DNA of 54,428 nt from JASLBX01 sp036374175 (GCA_036374175.1 DASUUH010000037.1:1-54428), one strand, 5' to 3'; counted from the first letter of the stretch, positions 32,704-42,199 are shown. Numbers and translations: made by a program. The notes: generated by a model not told the origin, from the letters alone.

Positions 32704-33888
32704 ATGTCTCGTCGGCCTGGCACGCCAGAGCTGCTGCGGGCGATGAATGACCGCAGCGCTTTCGAACATCTGCTGGCAGAAGGGCCGCTGACCCGTGGCC
32801 GCCTCGGCGAACTCACCGGCTTGTCCAAGGTCACCGCGTCTCAACTTGTTGTCCGGCTCCAGCAGCGCGGGTTGATCGAGGTTGTCGGTACCCGGTCCGG
32901 GGGCCGTGGACCGAGCGCCGAACTCTACGCCATCCGTCCTGGCTGCACGTACGCCGTGGGCGTGGACATGGTGCTCGACCGGATCAAGGCCGCCGTGTGC
33001 GGAATCACCGGACCCGTCATCGCCCACACCAGCCGGCCCACCTCCAACGACGATCCGGTGAAGGTCATCCACGAAGTAGTCGCGGAGGTGATGGGCCAGG
33101 CGGGCGTTGGCCTGTCCGAGCTCGGCCAGGTGGTGATCGGGACCACCGGCGTGGTGGATCCCGGGACCGGCGACGTGACGTTCTCATTCGACTTACCCAT
33201 GTGGCACCGCGGCCTGCATGACGCACTCGGCAAAGATCTCGGCTGTGCTGTCACGATCGAAAACGACGTCAACCTCGCCGCCATCGCCGAGCGCGAAGAG
33301 GGTGCAGCCCGCGACGTGGCGGACATGGTGCTGTTCTGGGTCGGCCGCGGTATCGGCGCCGCGGTTGTCCTAGGCGGGCGCTTGCAGCGCGGCGCCAGCG
33401 GCGCGGCGGGAGAGATCGGTTACCTGCCGGTCCCGGGCGCGCCGCTGCTCGACGACGTGTCCAGCCGCGACGCTCACGGCCAGCTCGGCGGCTCGTTTCA
33501 GAAACTCGTCGGCGCCGGCGCGGTATCGGAGTTGGCCGAGCGGCACGGCATCGCAGCCGACGGCGCGGCTGGTGCCGTTCGGGCCGCATTGGCCGCGGGT
33601 TCGCCTGCCGACGCGTTTCTCAACGAGCTGGCGCAGCGGTTGGCGGTGGGTGTGGCGGCGGTGTGTGCCGTCGTGGATCCGGCCCTTGTGGTCCTCGCGG
33701 GCGATATCGGCGCTGCCGGTGACGAGCGGTTGTGCAAGCTGGTGTCCGAAGCGCTCGGCCACCTGGTGCCGGTCACGCCGAAGGTCGTCCCGACGGCCGT
33801 GCGCGAGGACCCGGTCCTGCGCGGTGCGGTGATCACCGCGGTCGACAAGTCACGCGACGCGCTGCTCACGTCCATCGCGGCGAGCTGA
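32704..33888 (+). CDS. ROK family transcriptional regulator
   Basis: This 394-residue protein combines an N-terminal winged helix (RSAFEHLLAEGPLTRGRLGELTGLSKVTASQLVVRLQQRGLIEV) with a ROK/hexokinase-like ATPase domain starting near YAVGVDMVLDRIKA. The ROK domain has VIGTTGVVDPGTGDV, ENDVNLAAIAE, the glycine motif VGRGIGAAVVLGGRLQRGASGAAGEIG and ALVVLAGDIGAAG. The Cys-rich zinc motif of classical NagC/Mlc proteins (GxCGCxGxxC) is not present in the segment after GEIG, so sugar-kinase-type zinc binding is doubtful. ATG 32704 has GGAGG at 32694-32698. The inducer is unknown. It overlaps the 3' end of the MMPL gene by 39 bases. Confidence 0.9.
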   Translation: MSRRPGTPELLRAMNDRSAFEHLLAEGPLTRGRLGELTGLSKVTASQLVVRLQQRGLIEVVGTRSGGRGPSAELYAIRPGCTYAVGVDMVLDRIKAAVCGITGPVIAHTSRPTSNDDPVKVIHEVVAEVMGQAGVGLSELGQVVIGTTGVVDPGTGDVTFSFDLPMWHRGLHDALGKDLGCAVTIENDVNLAAIAEREEGAARDVADMVLFWVGRGIGAAVVLGGRLQRGASGAAGEIGYLPVPGAPLLDDVSSRDAHGQLGGSFQKLVGAGAVSELAERHGIAADGAAGAVRAALAAGSPADAFLNELAQRLAVGVAAVCAVVDPALVVLAGDIGAAGDERLCKLVSEALGHLVPVTPKVVPTAVREDPVLRGAVITAVDKSRDALLTSIAAS

Positions 33889-35925
33889 TTCCGGAATCGC
33901 AGTTGGCTGGCGCGACCGCGTGGGCCACCAGATCCTGTCGCCGAGGTCGTACGACAGTGCCGGAACCAGCAGCGAACGCACCACAAGGGTGTCGACGAGC
34001 ACGCCCACTGCGACGATGAACGCGATCTGAACCAGGAACGAGAGCGGTATCACGACCAGCGCAGCGAACGTGGCCGCCAGCACGATTCCGGCGCTGGTGA
34101 TGACACCGCCGGTCACTGTGAGCCCGCGCAGGATTCCCGGGCGGGTGCCTAGTTGTCCGGCCTCCTCCCGTACCCGGGTCATCAAGAAGATCGAGTAGTC
34201 GATGCCCAGGGCGATCAGGAATACGAAACCGTACAACGGAACAGCGGGTTCGACCCGGTCGAAGCCGAACAGGAACTCGAAGACAAGCGCCGCCGCGCCG
34301 AGTGTGGCGGCGAACGACAACACGTTGGCCGCCACGAGCAGGACGGGCGCAAGCACGCTGCGGAGCAGGATCACCAGCACGATGAACACCACGAGCAGGA
34401 CGAGCGGGATGATCACGACGAGATCGCGGCTGGATCCCTCCTGCGTGTCCAGCAGTACTGCGGTCTCGCCGCCCACCAAGGCGTCAGGGCTCACCGAGTC
34501 AAGGTCTGAACGCAGTCGTTGGATCGTCTCGACGGCGGCGGCACTGTCGGCCGGCTCGCTGAGCATGGCGATGCTGACGGCCTGGTTCCGGGTCGAATCG
34601 TCGCCACCGAACGGTGTGACCTGAGCAACTCCCGGGTCGTTCGCCACCACGGTGGCGGCCGCCTCGGCCCGGTCCGCCGGCGCGACGATGAAGGCGGGGC
34701 TTCCGGCGCCGGCCGGGAAGTGGGCGGCTAAAGCACGCTGACCCTGGACGGACTCCACCTCGGACAGGAACAAGTCACTTTGCGACACGCCCTCGGTGTC
34801 GAGCCTGGGCACGAAGACGGCGAACGCTGCCAGCGCCCCGGCGGTGGCGATCCACACCAGGCGCGGCCGAGAGCCGACCAGCCGGGCGATCCGGCCCCAG
34901 ATGCCGGCTTGCCCGCTGTGTGGCTCGCCGTGTCGAGGTGCAAATGGCCAGAACGCGGCGCGGCCGAGTAGTGCCAGCACCGCCGGCAGGAACGTGAGCG
35001 ACGCGGCCACAGCCAGGCTGATGCCGATGGCGGCCACCGGCCCGAGCGACCGGTTGGAGTTAAGTGAGCTGGCCAGCAGGCACAACACACCCAAGATGAC
35101 CGTGCCGCCCGAGGCGAGGATCGCCGGCAATGCTCGGCGTACTGCGAGGGTCATCGCCCGGTATCCGGAGCGGTGCTCGCGCAGCGCTTCGCGGAATCGC
35201 GAGACGAGAAGCAGGGCGTAGTCGGTGGCCGCTCCGACGACGAGGATGAACATGATGCCCTGGCTCTGGCCGTTCAGCGTGAGTACGTCGCGGTCGGCCA
35301 GCGTGTAGACGATGGCGGAGGCGGCAGCCAGGGCCAGAACCGCCGACGAGAGGACCATGATCGGCAGTAGTGGGCTCCGGTACACGATCAGCAGGATCAC
35401 CAGGACCGCGCTCAGGGCGACCACTAGCAGCAGGCCGTCGATGTTGCCGAACGCATCGCTTAGATCGGCGGCGAATCCGGCCGGTCCAGTCACGAACACC
35501 TGCTGACCCGTGCCCTGCGCGGCGTCGCGAATGTGAGCGACGATCTCCGCGACGTCGCTGCTGCCGTCGACGGGCACGGCCAACTGAACCGCTCGGCCGT
35601 CCTCGCTCGGCGTAGGTGGGGCGGGCGACTCCGTGACTCCGTCCATGCCGCCAAGCTGGCGCGCCAACGCCTCCACTTCAGCGAGGTCGGCGTCGGTGAG
35701 CTCTCGCTCGTATTCGATGACCACGATCGCCGAGAGTGACTCGTCGTCCTGCACTTCGCTCAGAGCGGCCGCAACCCTGGTCGACTCCGCTTCGTCGGCA
35801 AGGAATGCGGCTCGGTCGTTGATCTGTACCTCCGCGAGCTTGCCGGCATAGGGCCCCGCAACCCCGCCGATGATCAGCCAGCCGAGTGTCAGGGCCGCGG
35901 GCAGCAGCCATCGCAAGCGGCTCAT
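33850..35925 (-). CDS. MMPL/RND family transporter
   Basis: This 691-residue integral membrane protein has the MMPL plan: an N-terminal membrane segment, an extracytoplasmic domain (about residues 30-165), five or six membrane segments (VVALSAVLVILLIVYRSPLLP onward), a second outside domain (about 385-505) and a second membrane block. VVGAATDYALLLVSRFRE and FLIALGIDYSIFLMTRVREE are the paired motifs with Asp residues of the proton relay. Relatives export lipids, siderophores or drugs; the cargo here is unknown. ATG 35925 is at the border of a divergent promoter shared with the SRPBCC/epimerase gene. The 3' end overlaps the ROK gene. Confidence 0.9.
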   Translation of the reverse strand: MSRLRWLLPAALTLGWLIIGGVAGPYAGKLAEVQINDRAAFLADEAESTRVAAALSEVQDDESLSAIVVIEYERELTDADLAEVEALARQLGGMDGVTESPAPPTPSEDGRAVQLAVPVDGSSDVAEIVAHIRDAAQGTGQQVFVTGPAGFAADLSDAFGNIDGLLLVVALSAVLVILLIVYRSPLLPIMVLSSAVLALAAASAIVYTLADRDVLTLNGQSQGIMFILVVGAATDYALLLVSRFREALREHRSGYRAMTLAVRRALPAILASGGTVILGVLCLLASSLNSNRSLGPVAAIGISLAVAASLTFLPAVLALLGRAAFWPFAPRHGEPHSGQAGIWGRIARLVGSRPRLVWIATAGALAAFAVFVPRLDTEGVSQSDLFLSEVESVQGQRALAAHFPAGAGSPAFIVAPADRAEAAATVVANDPGVAQVTPFGGDDSTRNQAVSIAMLSEPADSAAAVETIQRLRSDLDSVSPDALVGGETAVLLDTQEGSSRDLVVIIPLVLLVVFIVLVILLRSVLAPVLLVAANVLSFAATLGAAALVFEFLFGFDRVEPAVPLYGFVFLIALGIDYSIFLMTRVREEAGQLGTRPGILRGLTVTGGVITSAGIVLAATFAALVVIPLSFLVQIAFIVAVGVLVDTLVVRSLLVPALSYDLGDRIWWPTRSRQPTAIPESARRDGREQRVA

Positions 35926-35994
35926 GGTGATTCTCCCCGCTGTCAGTCCGACGAGGCTTCCAGTCTGCGGCCTCGCCAGCTTCGGTTCCGTCGA

Positions 35995-36024
35995 TTAGCA
36001 TCACGCCAAATTTAGTACTAAAAT
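35995..36024 (+). promoter_or_regulatory. Promoter of the SRPBCC/epimerase gene with TTTAGTACTAAA palindrome
   Basis: TTAGCA (35995-36000) and TAAAAT (36019-36024), 18 bases apart, form a good promoter. The perfect 12-base palindrome TTTAGTACTAAA (36011-36022) overlaps the -10 box. It looks like a MarR-type operator. This A/T-rich patch stands out in the high-GC window and could also serve the divergent MMPL gene. Confidence 0.6.
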
Positions 36025-36062
36025 AACTTCAGCAGGGAGTCAGGTCAACTGGAGGAAGTCCG

Positions 36063-37391
36063 ATGGCACATACATTCACGACCACCGTTGCCGCGCCGCT
36101 GGGTGAGGTGTTCGCCTGGCATGCGCAGCCGGGGGCCATCCGGCGGTTGATGCCGCCATGGTTGCCCACCAAGGTTGTCCGCGAGGCGCCTTCGTTGCGG
36201 GACGGATCCGCGGTGATTTCGATGTTGGGCGTGCCATGGACTGCGAGGCACCGCACCGACGAGTTCGATCCGCCACGGCAGTTCGCCGATGAACTTGTCA
36301 CCACCGGATTGGGCCGCGTGCTGGGATGGCGCCACCTGCACTCCTTCGAGGCGGCCGGGCCGAACGCCACGAGAATCGTCGACAAGGTCGATGCCCGGCT
36401 GCCTAGGCGGGCGCTCCAGTCATTCTTCCGCTACCGGCACGACCAGTTGGCCGCGGATCTGCTGGCCCACCAACGGGCCCGAACTATTGCGCAAGAGCCG
36501 TTGACGATCGCGGTCACCGGGGCCTCTGGCACCATCGGCACCGCCCTGACCGCGTTCCTTTCGACCGGTGGCCACCGCGTAGTCCGCCTGGTCCGCCGGA
36601 CGGCCCGCACGCCGGACGAACGGCGCTGGCGACCGGCTGATCCCGACCCGGATATCCTCGCCGGCGTCGATGCGGTCATCCACCTCGCCGGCGAGCCGGT
36701 AGCCGGCCGGTTCACCGCCGCCCGCCGGCAGGCCATCACCGAGAGCCGAGTCACGCCGACCAGGCGGCTCGCCGAGTTGATCGCCCGGCGGGGCCGGCCG
36801 GCGACGTTCATCTCAGCATCCGGAATCGGCTACTACGGCCCCGACCGGGGACCGGAGGTCCTCACCGAGTCGAGCCCACGCGGCGACGGGTTCCTGGCCG
36901 ACGTGGTGTCGGCGTGGGAGGAAGCCACTCGTCCGGCGCAGGAGGCTGGGGCACGTGTTGCCCAGGTGCGCACGGGCGTGGTCCAAACCCCAACGGGTGG
37001 CATGCTGCGGCTTATCGCGCCGTTGTTCTGGACCGGTCTGGGCGGGCGCCTCGGCACCGGCGAACAGTGGCTGTCGTGGGTTGCGCTGGACGATCTCGTG
37101 GACGTTTACCTCCGCGCCATTGTGGACGACGAGATTCGCGGGCCGATCAACGCCGTTGCTCCCGAACCCGTGACGAATGCCGAGTACACCCGCACGGTGG
37201 CGACGGTGCTGGGGCGACCGGCGCTGGTGCCGGTGCCGCACTGGGCACCCGGCCTGCTCCTCGGTGACCTGGGGGCCGCCGAGATCGCGTTCGCCAGCCA
37301 GCGTGTTGTGCCGGCCAAGCTGACCGACGCCGGCCACCAGTTCCGGTTCGCCACCCTGGAGCCAGCGCTGCGCCACGTGCTCGGCCGGTGA
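36063..37391 (+). CDS. SRPBCC domain fused to TIGR01777 NAD-dependent epimerase
   Basis: This 442-residue protein has two parts. Residues 1-140 (FTTTVAAPLGEVFAWHAQPGAIRRLMPPW) form a START/SRPBCC ligand-binding domain. The rest is an extended SDR of the TIGR01777 family: ITVAGASGTIG-type NAD motif (AVTGASGTIGTALTAFL), DAVIHLAGEPVAGRFTAARRQAI, SASGIGYYGPDRG, and a C-terminal DUF1731 segment (AAEIAFASQRVVPAKLTDAGHQFRFATLEPALRHVL). The fusion is known in Actinobacteria. The substrate is unknown, but a hydrophobic ligand is likely from the first domain. ATG 36063 has GGAGGAAG at 36051-36058. The gene converges on lhr with only 2 bases between. Confidence 0.9.
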   Translation: MAHTFTTTVAAPLGEVFAWHAQPGAIRRLMPPWLPTKVVREAPSLRDGSAVISMLGVPWTARHRTDEFDPPRQFADELVTTGLGRVLGWRHLHSFEAAGPNATRIVDKVDARLPRRALQSFFRYRHDQLAADLLAHQRARTIAQEPLTIAVTGASGTIGTALTAFLSTGGHRVVRLVRRTARTPDERRWRPADPDPDILAGVDAVIHLAGEPVAGRFTAARRQAITESRVTPTRRLAELIARRGRPATFISASGIGYYGPDRGPEVLTESSPRGDGFLADVVSAWEEATRPAQEAGARVAQVRTGVVQTPTGGMLRLIAPLFWTGLGGRLGTGEQWLSWVALDDLVDVYLRAIVDDEIRGPINAVAPEPVTNAEYTRTVATVLGRPALVPVPHWAPGLLLGDLGAAEIAFASQRVVPAKLTDAGHQFRFATLEPALRHVLGR

Positions 37392-37393
37392 AC

Positions 37394-40300
37394 TTACGCG
37401 CGCAGCCGCAAGCCGCGAACGGTGACGTGAAATCCTGCGGCGGCCAATGTGTCGCCGAGCGGGGTCGACTGGATCGCCGCGCCATCGGCCCGCTCCACGC
37501 GTAGCGCGCCGAGGGCACCGTCGCGGACGGCCAACGCGAGGGCATCGGCGGCGGCGCTCAGCACGTCCGGGTCGTCGGACCAGGACAGCAGGCTGCGGCC
37601 GCCCCGCTCCACGTACAGCACGAGTACGCCGTCGACGAGTACCACCAGCGCACCGGCCTTGCGTCCGGGGCGATGCCCACTCGGCTCACCCGGGCGCTCA
37701 GGCCACGGCAGAGCCGCACCGTACGGATTGGCCGGGTCGGTGGCCGCCAGCACCAGCGCGGGCGTGGATTCACGCCGCGCCGCGGCTGGGTTCGCCTGAG
37801 CGCGAAGGCGATCGACCGCACCGACGGTGGCGAACTGAGCGGCGCCGAGACCGGCCACGAAGTACCCTCGCCGGGCGCGGCCGGAGTCTTCGAACGCCGA
37901 CAACACCCGATAGGCGGCGGCAAAACCGCCGGGCAACCGCTCGGCGACCACGGCACCGCGGGTGACGACACCGTGGCGGTCGAGTAGTCCCTCCGCCGCG
38001 GCGTGCGCTCGCCGGGTCGCGTCGGCGTCGGGGGGCGGCAGCAGCGACCATCGTCCCGCGGCGAGCGGCGGACCGGTGCGGGCCGGCAGCGGTGTCCGTG
38101 GCCGGGCGTAACGGGAGCGCGGGCGAGCCGGCCGCGACCGGTGAGCCGGCTTGCCGCCGCCGATCAGCGTACGCAGGGGGGCCAGCGTGTCGTTGGTCAG
38201 CCGCCCGGCCCACACCAGATCCCAGAGGGCTGTCACCAGCGCAGAGTCGTTGGTGCTGCCGACGGCGTCGGAAATCTGCCGAAAGAAGTAAGCGCCGCCT
38301 GGTTCGAGTAGGCCGAGGACTGCCTCGTGTAGCGGCGACTCGGTGGCCTGATCCGGCGCCGGCAATGTCAACGGCGCGGTGTCAGCCGGGTGGAGCGACA
38401 CCCAGCCGTCGGTGCCGGGCAACACGCCTTGCCCGGCCCAGAGGACTTCGCCTGCTGTGGTCAGTTCATCCAGCCAGGCAGGGTTGTATCCGGCCAGGCG
38501 AGCAGGCAGGACAAGGCGTTCTAGCGCGCTGGCCGGGATCGCGCAGCCGGCCAGTTGCTCGATGACCCGGAGCACACCGTCAGGGCCGGCAAGTGTGCTG
38601 CCGACGTGCTGCCACAGCGGCAGGAACCGGGCCAACGCCGGGTGCTCAACCGGCTCGGCTTCCTTGCGAAGCGCGGCCAGCGAACGCCGCCGGAGCAGCC
38701 TAAGGACCTCCGCATCACACCACTCAGCGCCGGTCCGACCGGGGGTGAACTCGCCGTCCACGACGCGCCCGGCGGTCGCCAGCCGGCGAAGCGTGTCGAG
38801 GACGACCGCGACGCCCAGACCCCAGCGGGCCGCAGCATCGGCGGCTCGGAACGGGGCGTGGGTGCGGGCGTACCGCGAGATCAGATCACCGAGCGGATCT
38901 GCAACGGGTTCGAGGAACGCCTGCGGGATTCCGACCGGTAGTGGGGCACCGAGCGCGTCGCGCAGCCGGCCGGCGTCCTCGATCGCCGCCCACCGGTCCT
39001 CGCCGGCCATCCGCACGACGATGGCCCGCCGTGCCGCCTCGAGACTCGCCAGATGTGCCGGCGCGGTGTCCGGCTCGGTGCAGCGCTCTGCCACCTCGGC
39101 CACCGACAGCGGACCGATCAGGCGCAGCAGGTCGGCCACCCCTTCGGCGTCGCGGGCTTTGCGGTCGTCAGCCATCCGCTGCAGCTCTGCCTCGGTGCGT
39201 ACGAGGACTTCGGCATCGAGGAGGTCGCGGAGTTCGGTGCGGCCGAGCAACTCCGCCAGCAGAGTCGAGTCGAGAGTGAGTGCCTGGGCTCGCCGTTCGG
39301 CAAGTGGCGAGTCGCCTTCGTACATGAACGCTGCGACGTATCCGAACAGCAGTGACCGGGCGAACGGCGACGGCGCCGGTGTTTCGACCTCGACCACCTT
39401 GATCGTCCGGCCGCCGATGCGTCGCATCAGTTCCTCGAGCGCACCCACGTCGTAGACGTCCTGAAGGCATTCGCGCATCGCCTCGAGCACGATGGGGAAC
39501 GAGCCGTATTTGGATGCCACCTGCAGCAGTTGAGCCGACCGCTGCCGTTGCTGCCACAGTGGCGTGCGGCGGCGGGGATCGCGCCGGGGCAGCAGCAGGG
39601 CCCGAGCCGCGGATTCGCGGAACCGGGCCGCGAACAGCGCCGAGCCGCCGACCTCGGCGGTGACGAGCTCGTCGACCTCGTCGGGTTCGAGCACGATCAG
39701 CGAGGAGTCCGGCAGGCCTTCCTCTGTGTCGGGTATGCGCAGCACGATGCCGTCGTCGGAGTGAGCCGCCTGTGCGTCGACGCCGTACCGCTCGCGCAGG
39801 CGGGCTCCGATGGCCAGCGCCCACGGGGCGTGGACGCGAGCGCCGTAGGGCGAGTGGACGACCAGCCGCCAGTCGCCGAGTTCGTCACGGAATCGCTCGA
39901 CCACGATCGTGCGGTCGTCGGGCACGTGGCCGGTCGCCGTGCGCTGCTCGTCGAGATAGGCCACCAGGTTGTCGGTAGCCCACTCGTCGAGCCCCGCCGT
40001 GGCGGCCCGTTCGTGGGCCTGCGCCGACTGCAAGGAGCCGAGCTCGCGGACGAAGGCTCCGACCGCTTCTCCCAGCTCTGCCGGGCGGCCGAGAGTGTCG
40101 CCGTGCCAGAACGGCAGGCGACCCGGCTGGCCTGGTGCCGGCGAGACGAGGACCCGGTCATGTGTGATGTCCTCGATGCGCCAGCTGGTGGCGCCGAGCG
40201 AGAAGACGTCGCCGACCCGGGACTCATAGACCATCTCCTCGTCCAGCTCGCCGACCCGGCCGCTCTTCTCGGCGCCGGCCAGGAACACGCCGAACAGGCC

Positions 40301-41941
40301 CCGGTCGGGAATGGTGCCGCCGCTGGTGACGGCGAGCCGCTGAGCGCCGGGACGTCCGGTCAGGGTGCCAGCTGTGCGGTCCCAGACGATGCGCGGGCGC
40401 AACTCGGCGAACTCGTCGGACGGGTAGCGGCCGGACAGCAGGTCGAGAACGGCGTCGTACGCCGACTGCGGAAGGGTCGCGAACGGGTGTGCCCGCCGGA
40501 CCATGGCGAGCAGGTCGTCGACCCGCCACTGGTCCATCGCGACGGCGGCGACGATCTGCTGAGCCAGGACGTCGAGCGGATTACGCGGGACGGCCAGCTC
40601 CTCGATGAGACCGGCCCGCATGCGTTCGGTGACGACGGCGGTCTGGACCAGGTCGCCGCGGTACTTGGGAAACAACACCCCCCGAGACACCGCGCCGACC
40701 TGATGGCCCGCCCGGCCGACTCGCTGTAGCCCGCTGGCGACCGACGGTGGCGATTCGACCTGCACGACGAGGTCGACGGCGCCCATGTCAATGCCGAGCT
40801 CGAGGCTGCTGGTGGCAACGACAGCGGGCAGCCGGCCGGACTTCAGGTCGTCCTCGATCAGGGCACGTTGCTCTTTGCTGACCGAGCCGTGGTGAGCGCG
40901 CGCGATCGTGCCCGGCACGCCGCGGCTCGCGCCGGCTTGGGCCATCGTCGCCGCAGGAGCGGTCGCACCGGCCGGCGGCAGCGCCTCGCCGGTAGCGCGT
41001 TCGTGCGCGATCTCGTTGAGCCGGGCGGTGAGCCGCTCGGCCAGGCGACGGGAGTTGGCGAACACGATCGTCGAGTTGTGCTCGCTGACCAGATCGACCA
41101 CACGCTCTTCCACGTGCGGCCAGATCGAGCTCTGTGCCTCACTGTCAGGTGTGGCGTCCAGGGGGGATGGTCCGGTCGGCCCGGCGCCGGGAGCGGTGGC
41201 GAGCTCGCCCAGGTCGGGGACCGGGACGACCACCTGAAGGTCCCACTCCTTCGCGCTACCCGGATCGACCACCTCAACGGGATGCGAGCCGCCAAGGAAC
41301 CCGGCGACCTCGGCGATCGGCCGGACCGTGGCCGAAAGCCCGATGCGCTGCGCCGGTTTCGGCAGCAGCGCGTCGAGCCGCTCGAGTGTCAGGGCGAGGT
41401 GCGCGCCGCGTTTGTTGCCCGCTACCGCGTGGACCTCGTCGACGATGACGGTCCGGACACTGCGCAGGGCCTCACGTGCCTGCGACGTGAGCATCAGGAA
41501 CAGCGACTCGGGCGTCGTGATCAGGATGTCCGGCGGGCGGCGCCCGAACCGGCGCCGCTCGTCGGCCGGGGTGTCGCCAGAACGCACACCGATAGTGATG
41601 TCGGGCTGGGGCAGGCCGAGCCGCGCGGCCGCGTGGGCGATGCCGGTCAGCGGCGCGCGGAGGTTGCGCTCGACGTCGACGGCCAGCGCCTTGAGCGGCG
41701 AGACGTACAGCACCCGGCACCGCTCCGTCGGATCGTCCGGCACGGGCTCGGAGGCCAGTTGATCGAGCGCCCAGAGAAATGCCGACAGAGTCTTGCCCGA
41801 CCCGGTGGGCGCGACCACGAGCGCGTTGCTGCCTGCGGCGACCGCCAACCAAGCGCCCTCTTGAGCGGGCGTCGGCGCGCGGAACGAGCCGGCGAACCAG
41901 TCGCGGGTCGCCGCCCCGAACAGATCGAGCACCACACCCAT
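37394..41941 (-). CDS. lhr: Lhr family ATP-dependent DNA/RNA helicase
   Basis: This 1515-residue protein matches the long bacterial Lhr helicases, 3'-5' translocases on single-stranded DNA that favour RNA:DNA hybrids and are linked to DNA repair. The helicase core has VVAPTGSGKT (42-51, Walker A), VIVDEVHAVAGNKRGAHLALTLERL (DEVH box), GLSATVRPIAEVAGFLG (motif III) and VGRAGHQVGAVSRGVLFPKYRGDL (motif VI region). A winged-helix and beta-barrel module follow, and the C-terminal 600 residues form the long Lhr C-terminal domain. ATG 41941 is preferred; upstream codons would overlap the divergent DUF3046 promoter. A RecA-NDp-like element precedes it. Confidence 0.93.
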   Translation of the reverse strand: MGVVLDLFGAATRDWFAGSFRAPTPAQEGAWLAVAAGSNALVVAPTGSGKTLSAFLWALDQLASEPVPDDPTERCRVLYVSPLKALAVDVERNLRAPLTGIAHAAARLGLPQPDITIGVRSGDTPADERRRFGRRPPDILITTPESLFLMLTSQAREALRSVRTVIVDEVHAVAGNKRGAHLALTLERLDALLPKPAQRIGLSATVRPIAEVAGFLGGSHPVEVVDPGSAKEWDLQVVVPVPDLGELATAPGAGPTGPSPLDATPDSEAQSSIWPHVEERVVDLVSEHNSTIVFANSRRLAERLTARLNEIAHERATGEALPPAGATAPAATMAQAGASRGVPGTIARAHHGSVSKEQRALIEDDLKSGRLPAVVATSSLELGIDMGAVDLVVQVESPPSVASGLQRVGRAGHQVGAVSRGVLFPKYRGDLVQTAVVTERMRAGLIEELAVPRNPLDVLAQQIVAAVAMDQWRVDDLLAMVRRAHPFATLPQSAYDAVLDLLSGRYPSDEFAELRPRIVWDRTAGTLTGRPGAQRLAVTSGGTIPDRGLFGVFLAGAEKSGRVGELDEEMVYESRVGDVFSLGATSWRIEDITHDRVLVSPAPGQPGRLPFWHGDTLGRPAELGEAVGAFVRELGSLQSAQAHERAATAGLDEWATDNLVAYLDEQRTATGHVPDDRTIVVERFRDELGDWRLVVHSPYGARVHAPWALAIGARLRERYGVDAQAAHSDDGIVLRIPDTEEGLPDSSLIVLEPDEVDELVTAEVGGSALFAARFRESAARALLLPRRDPRRRTPLWQQRQRSAQLLQVASKYGSFPIVLEAMRECLQDVYDVGALEELMRRIGGRTIKVVEVETPAPSPFARSLLFGYVAAFMYEGDSPLAERRAQALTLDSTLLAELLGRTELRDLLDAEVLVRTEAELQRMADDRKARDAEGVADLLRLIGPLSVAEVAERCTEPDTAPAHLASLEAARRAIVVRMAGEDRWAAIEDAGRLRDALGAPLPVGIPQAFLEPVADPLGDLISRYARTHAPFRAADAAARWGLGVAVVLDTLRRLATAGRVVDGEFTPGRTGAEWCDAEVLRLLRRRSLAALRKEAEPVEHPALARFLPLWQHVGSTLAGPDGVLRVIEQLAGCAIPASALERLVLPARLAGYNPAWLDELTTAGEVLWAGQGVLPGTDGWVSLHPADTAPLTLPAPDQATESPLHEAVLGLLEPGGAYFFRQISDAVGSTNDSALVTALWDLVWAGRLTNDTLAPLRTLIGGGKPAHRSRPARPRSRYARPRTPLPARTGPPLAAGRWSLLPPPDADATRRAHAAAEGLLDRHGVVTRGAVVAERLPGGFAAAYRVLSAFEDSGRARRGYFVAGLGAAQFATVGAVDRLRAQANPAAARRESTPALVLAATDPANPYGAALPWPERPGEPSGHRPGRKAGALVVLVDGVLVLYVERGGRSLLSWSDDPDVLSAAADALALAVRDGALGALRVERADGAAIQSTPLGDTLAAAGFHVTVRGLRLRA

Positions 41942-41948
41942 GACACCT

Positions 41949-41971
41949 ATCCTCGCTGCCGGCACTGACAA
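41949..41971 (-). promoter_or_regulatory. PafBC (RecA-NDp)-like promoter of lhr
   Basis: TTGTCAGTGCC (41971-41961) matches the DNA-damage element TTGTCRGTGGC at 10 of 11 positions. Seventeen bases from its first T begins GAGGAT (41954-41949), an NANNNT -10 at the same distance as in the recA promoter here. The ATG is 7 bases further, so the mRNA would be leaderless. Confidence 0.5.
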
Positions 41972-41982
41972 TTGACGAGCCG

Positions 41983-41988
41983 TATCCT
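41983..41988 (+). promoter_or_regulatory. DUF3046 gene leaderless promoter -10
   Basis: TATCCT is 7 bases before GTG 41996, fitting leaderless expression. It is back to back with the lhr promoter. Confidence 0.5.
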
Positions 41989-41995
41989 CGGGGGC

Positions 41996-42190
41996 GTGCG
42001 GTTGACCGACTTCTGGGAGCGGATGGAACACCACCTCGGGCCTGGATATGCCGACTCTTGGGCGCGTGACCAAGTGATCGGCGTGCTCGGCGGCCGCACG
42101 GTGCACGAGGCACTGGCGGCGGGCGAAGATCCCAAAGTGGTGTGGCGCGCCGTCTGTGACGTGCTGGAGTTGCCTCCGCGCGAGCGCTGA
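41996..42190 (+). CDS. DUF3046 protein
   Basis: This small protein of 64 residues belongs to DUF3046, which is found just upstream of recA across Actinobacteria (the mycobacterial equivalent is Rv2738c). RLTDFWERMEHHLGPGYADSWARDQVIGVLGGRTVHEALAAGEDPKVVWRAVCDVLELP covers the whole family. The function is unknown; conservation next to recA suggests a link to DNA repair. GTG 41996 is chosen from the -10 box and the family's RLTDFW opening. A TTG 8 codons upstream is less likely. An MFS gene separates it from recA here. Confidence 0.88.
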   Translation: MRLTDFWERMEHHLGPGYADSWARDQVIGVLGGRTVHEALAAGEDPKVVWRAVCDVLELPPRER

Positions 42191-42199
42191 ATCGATGGC

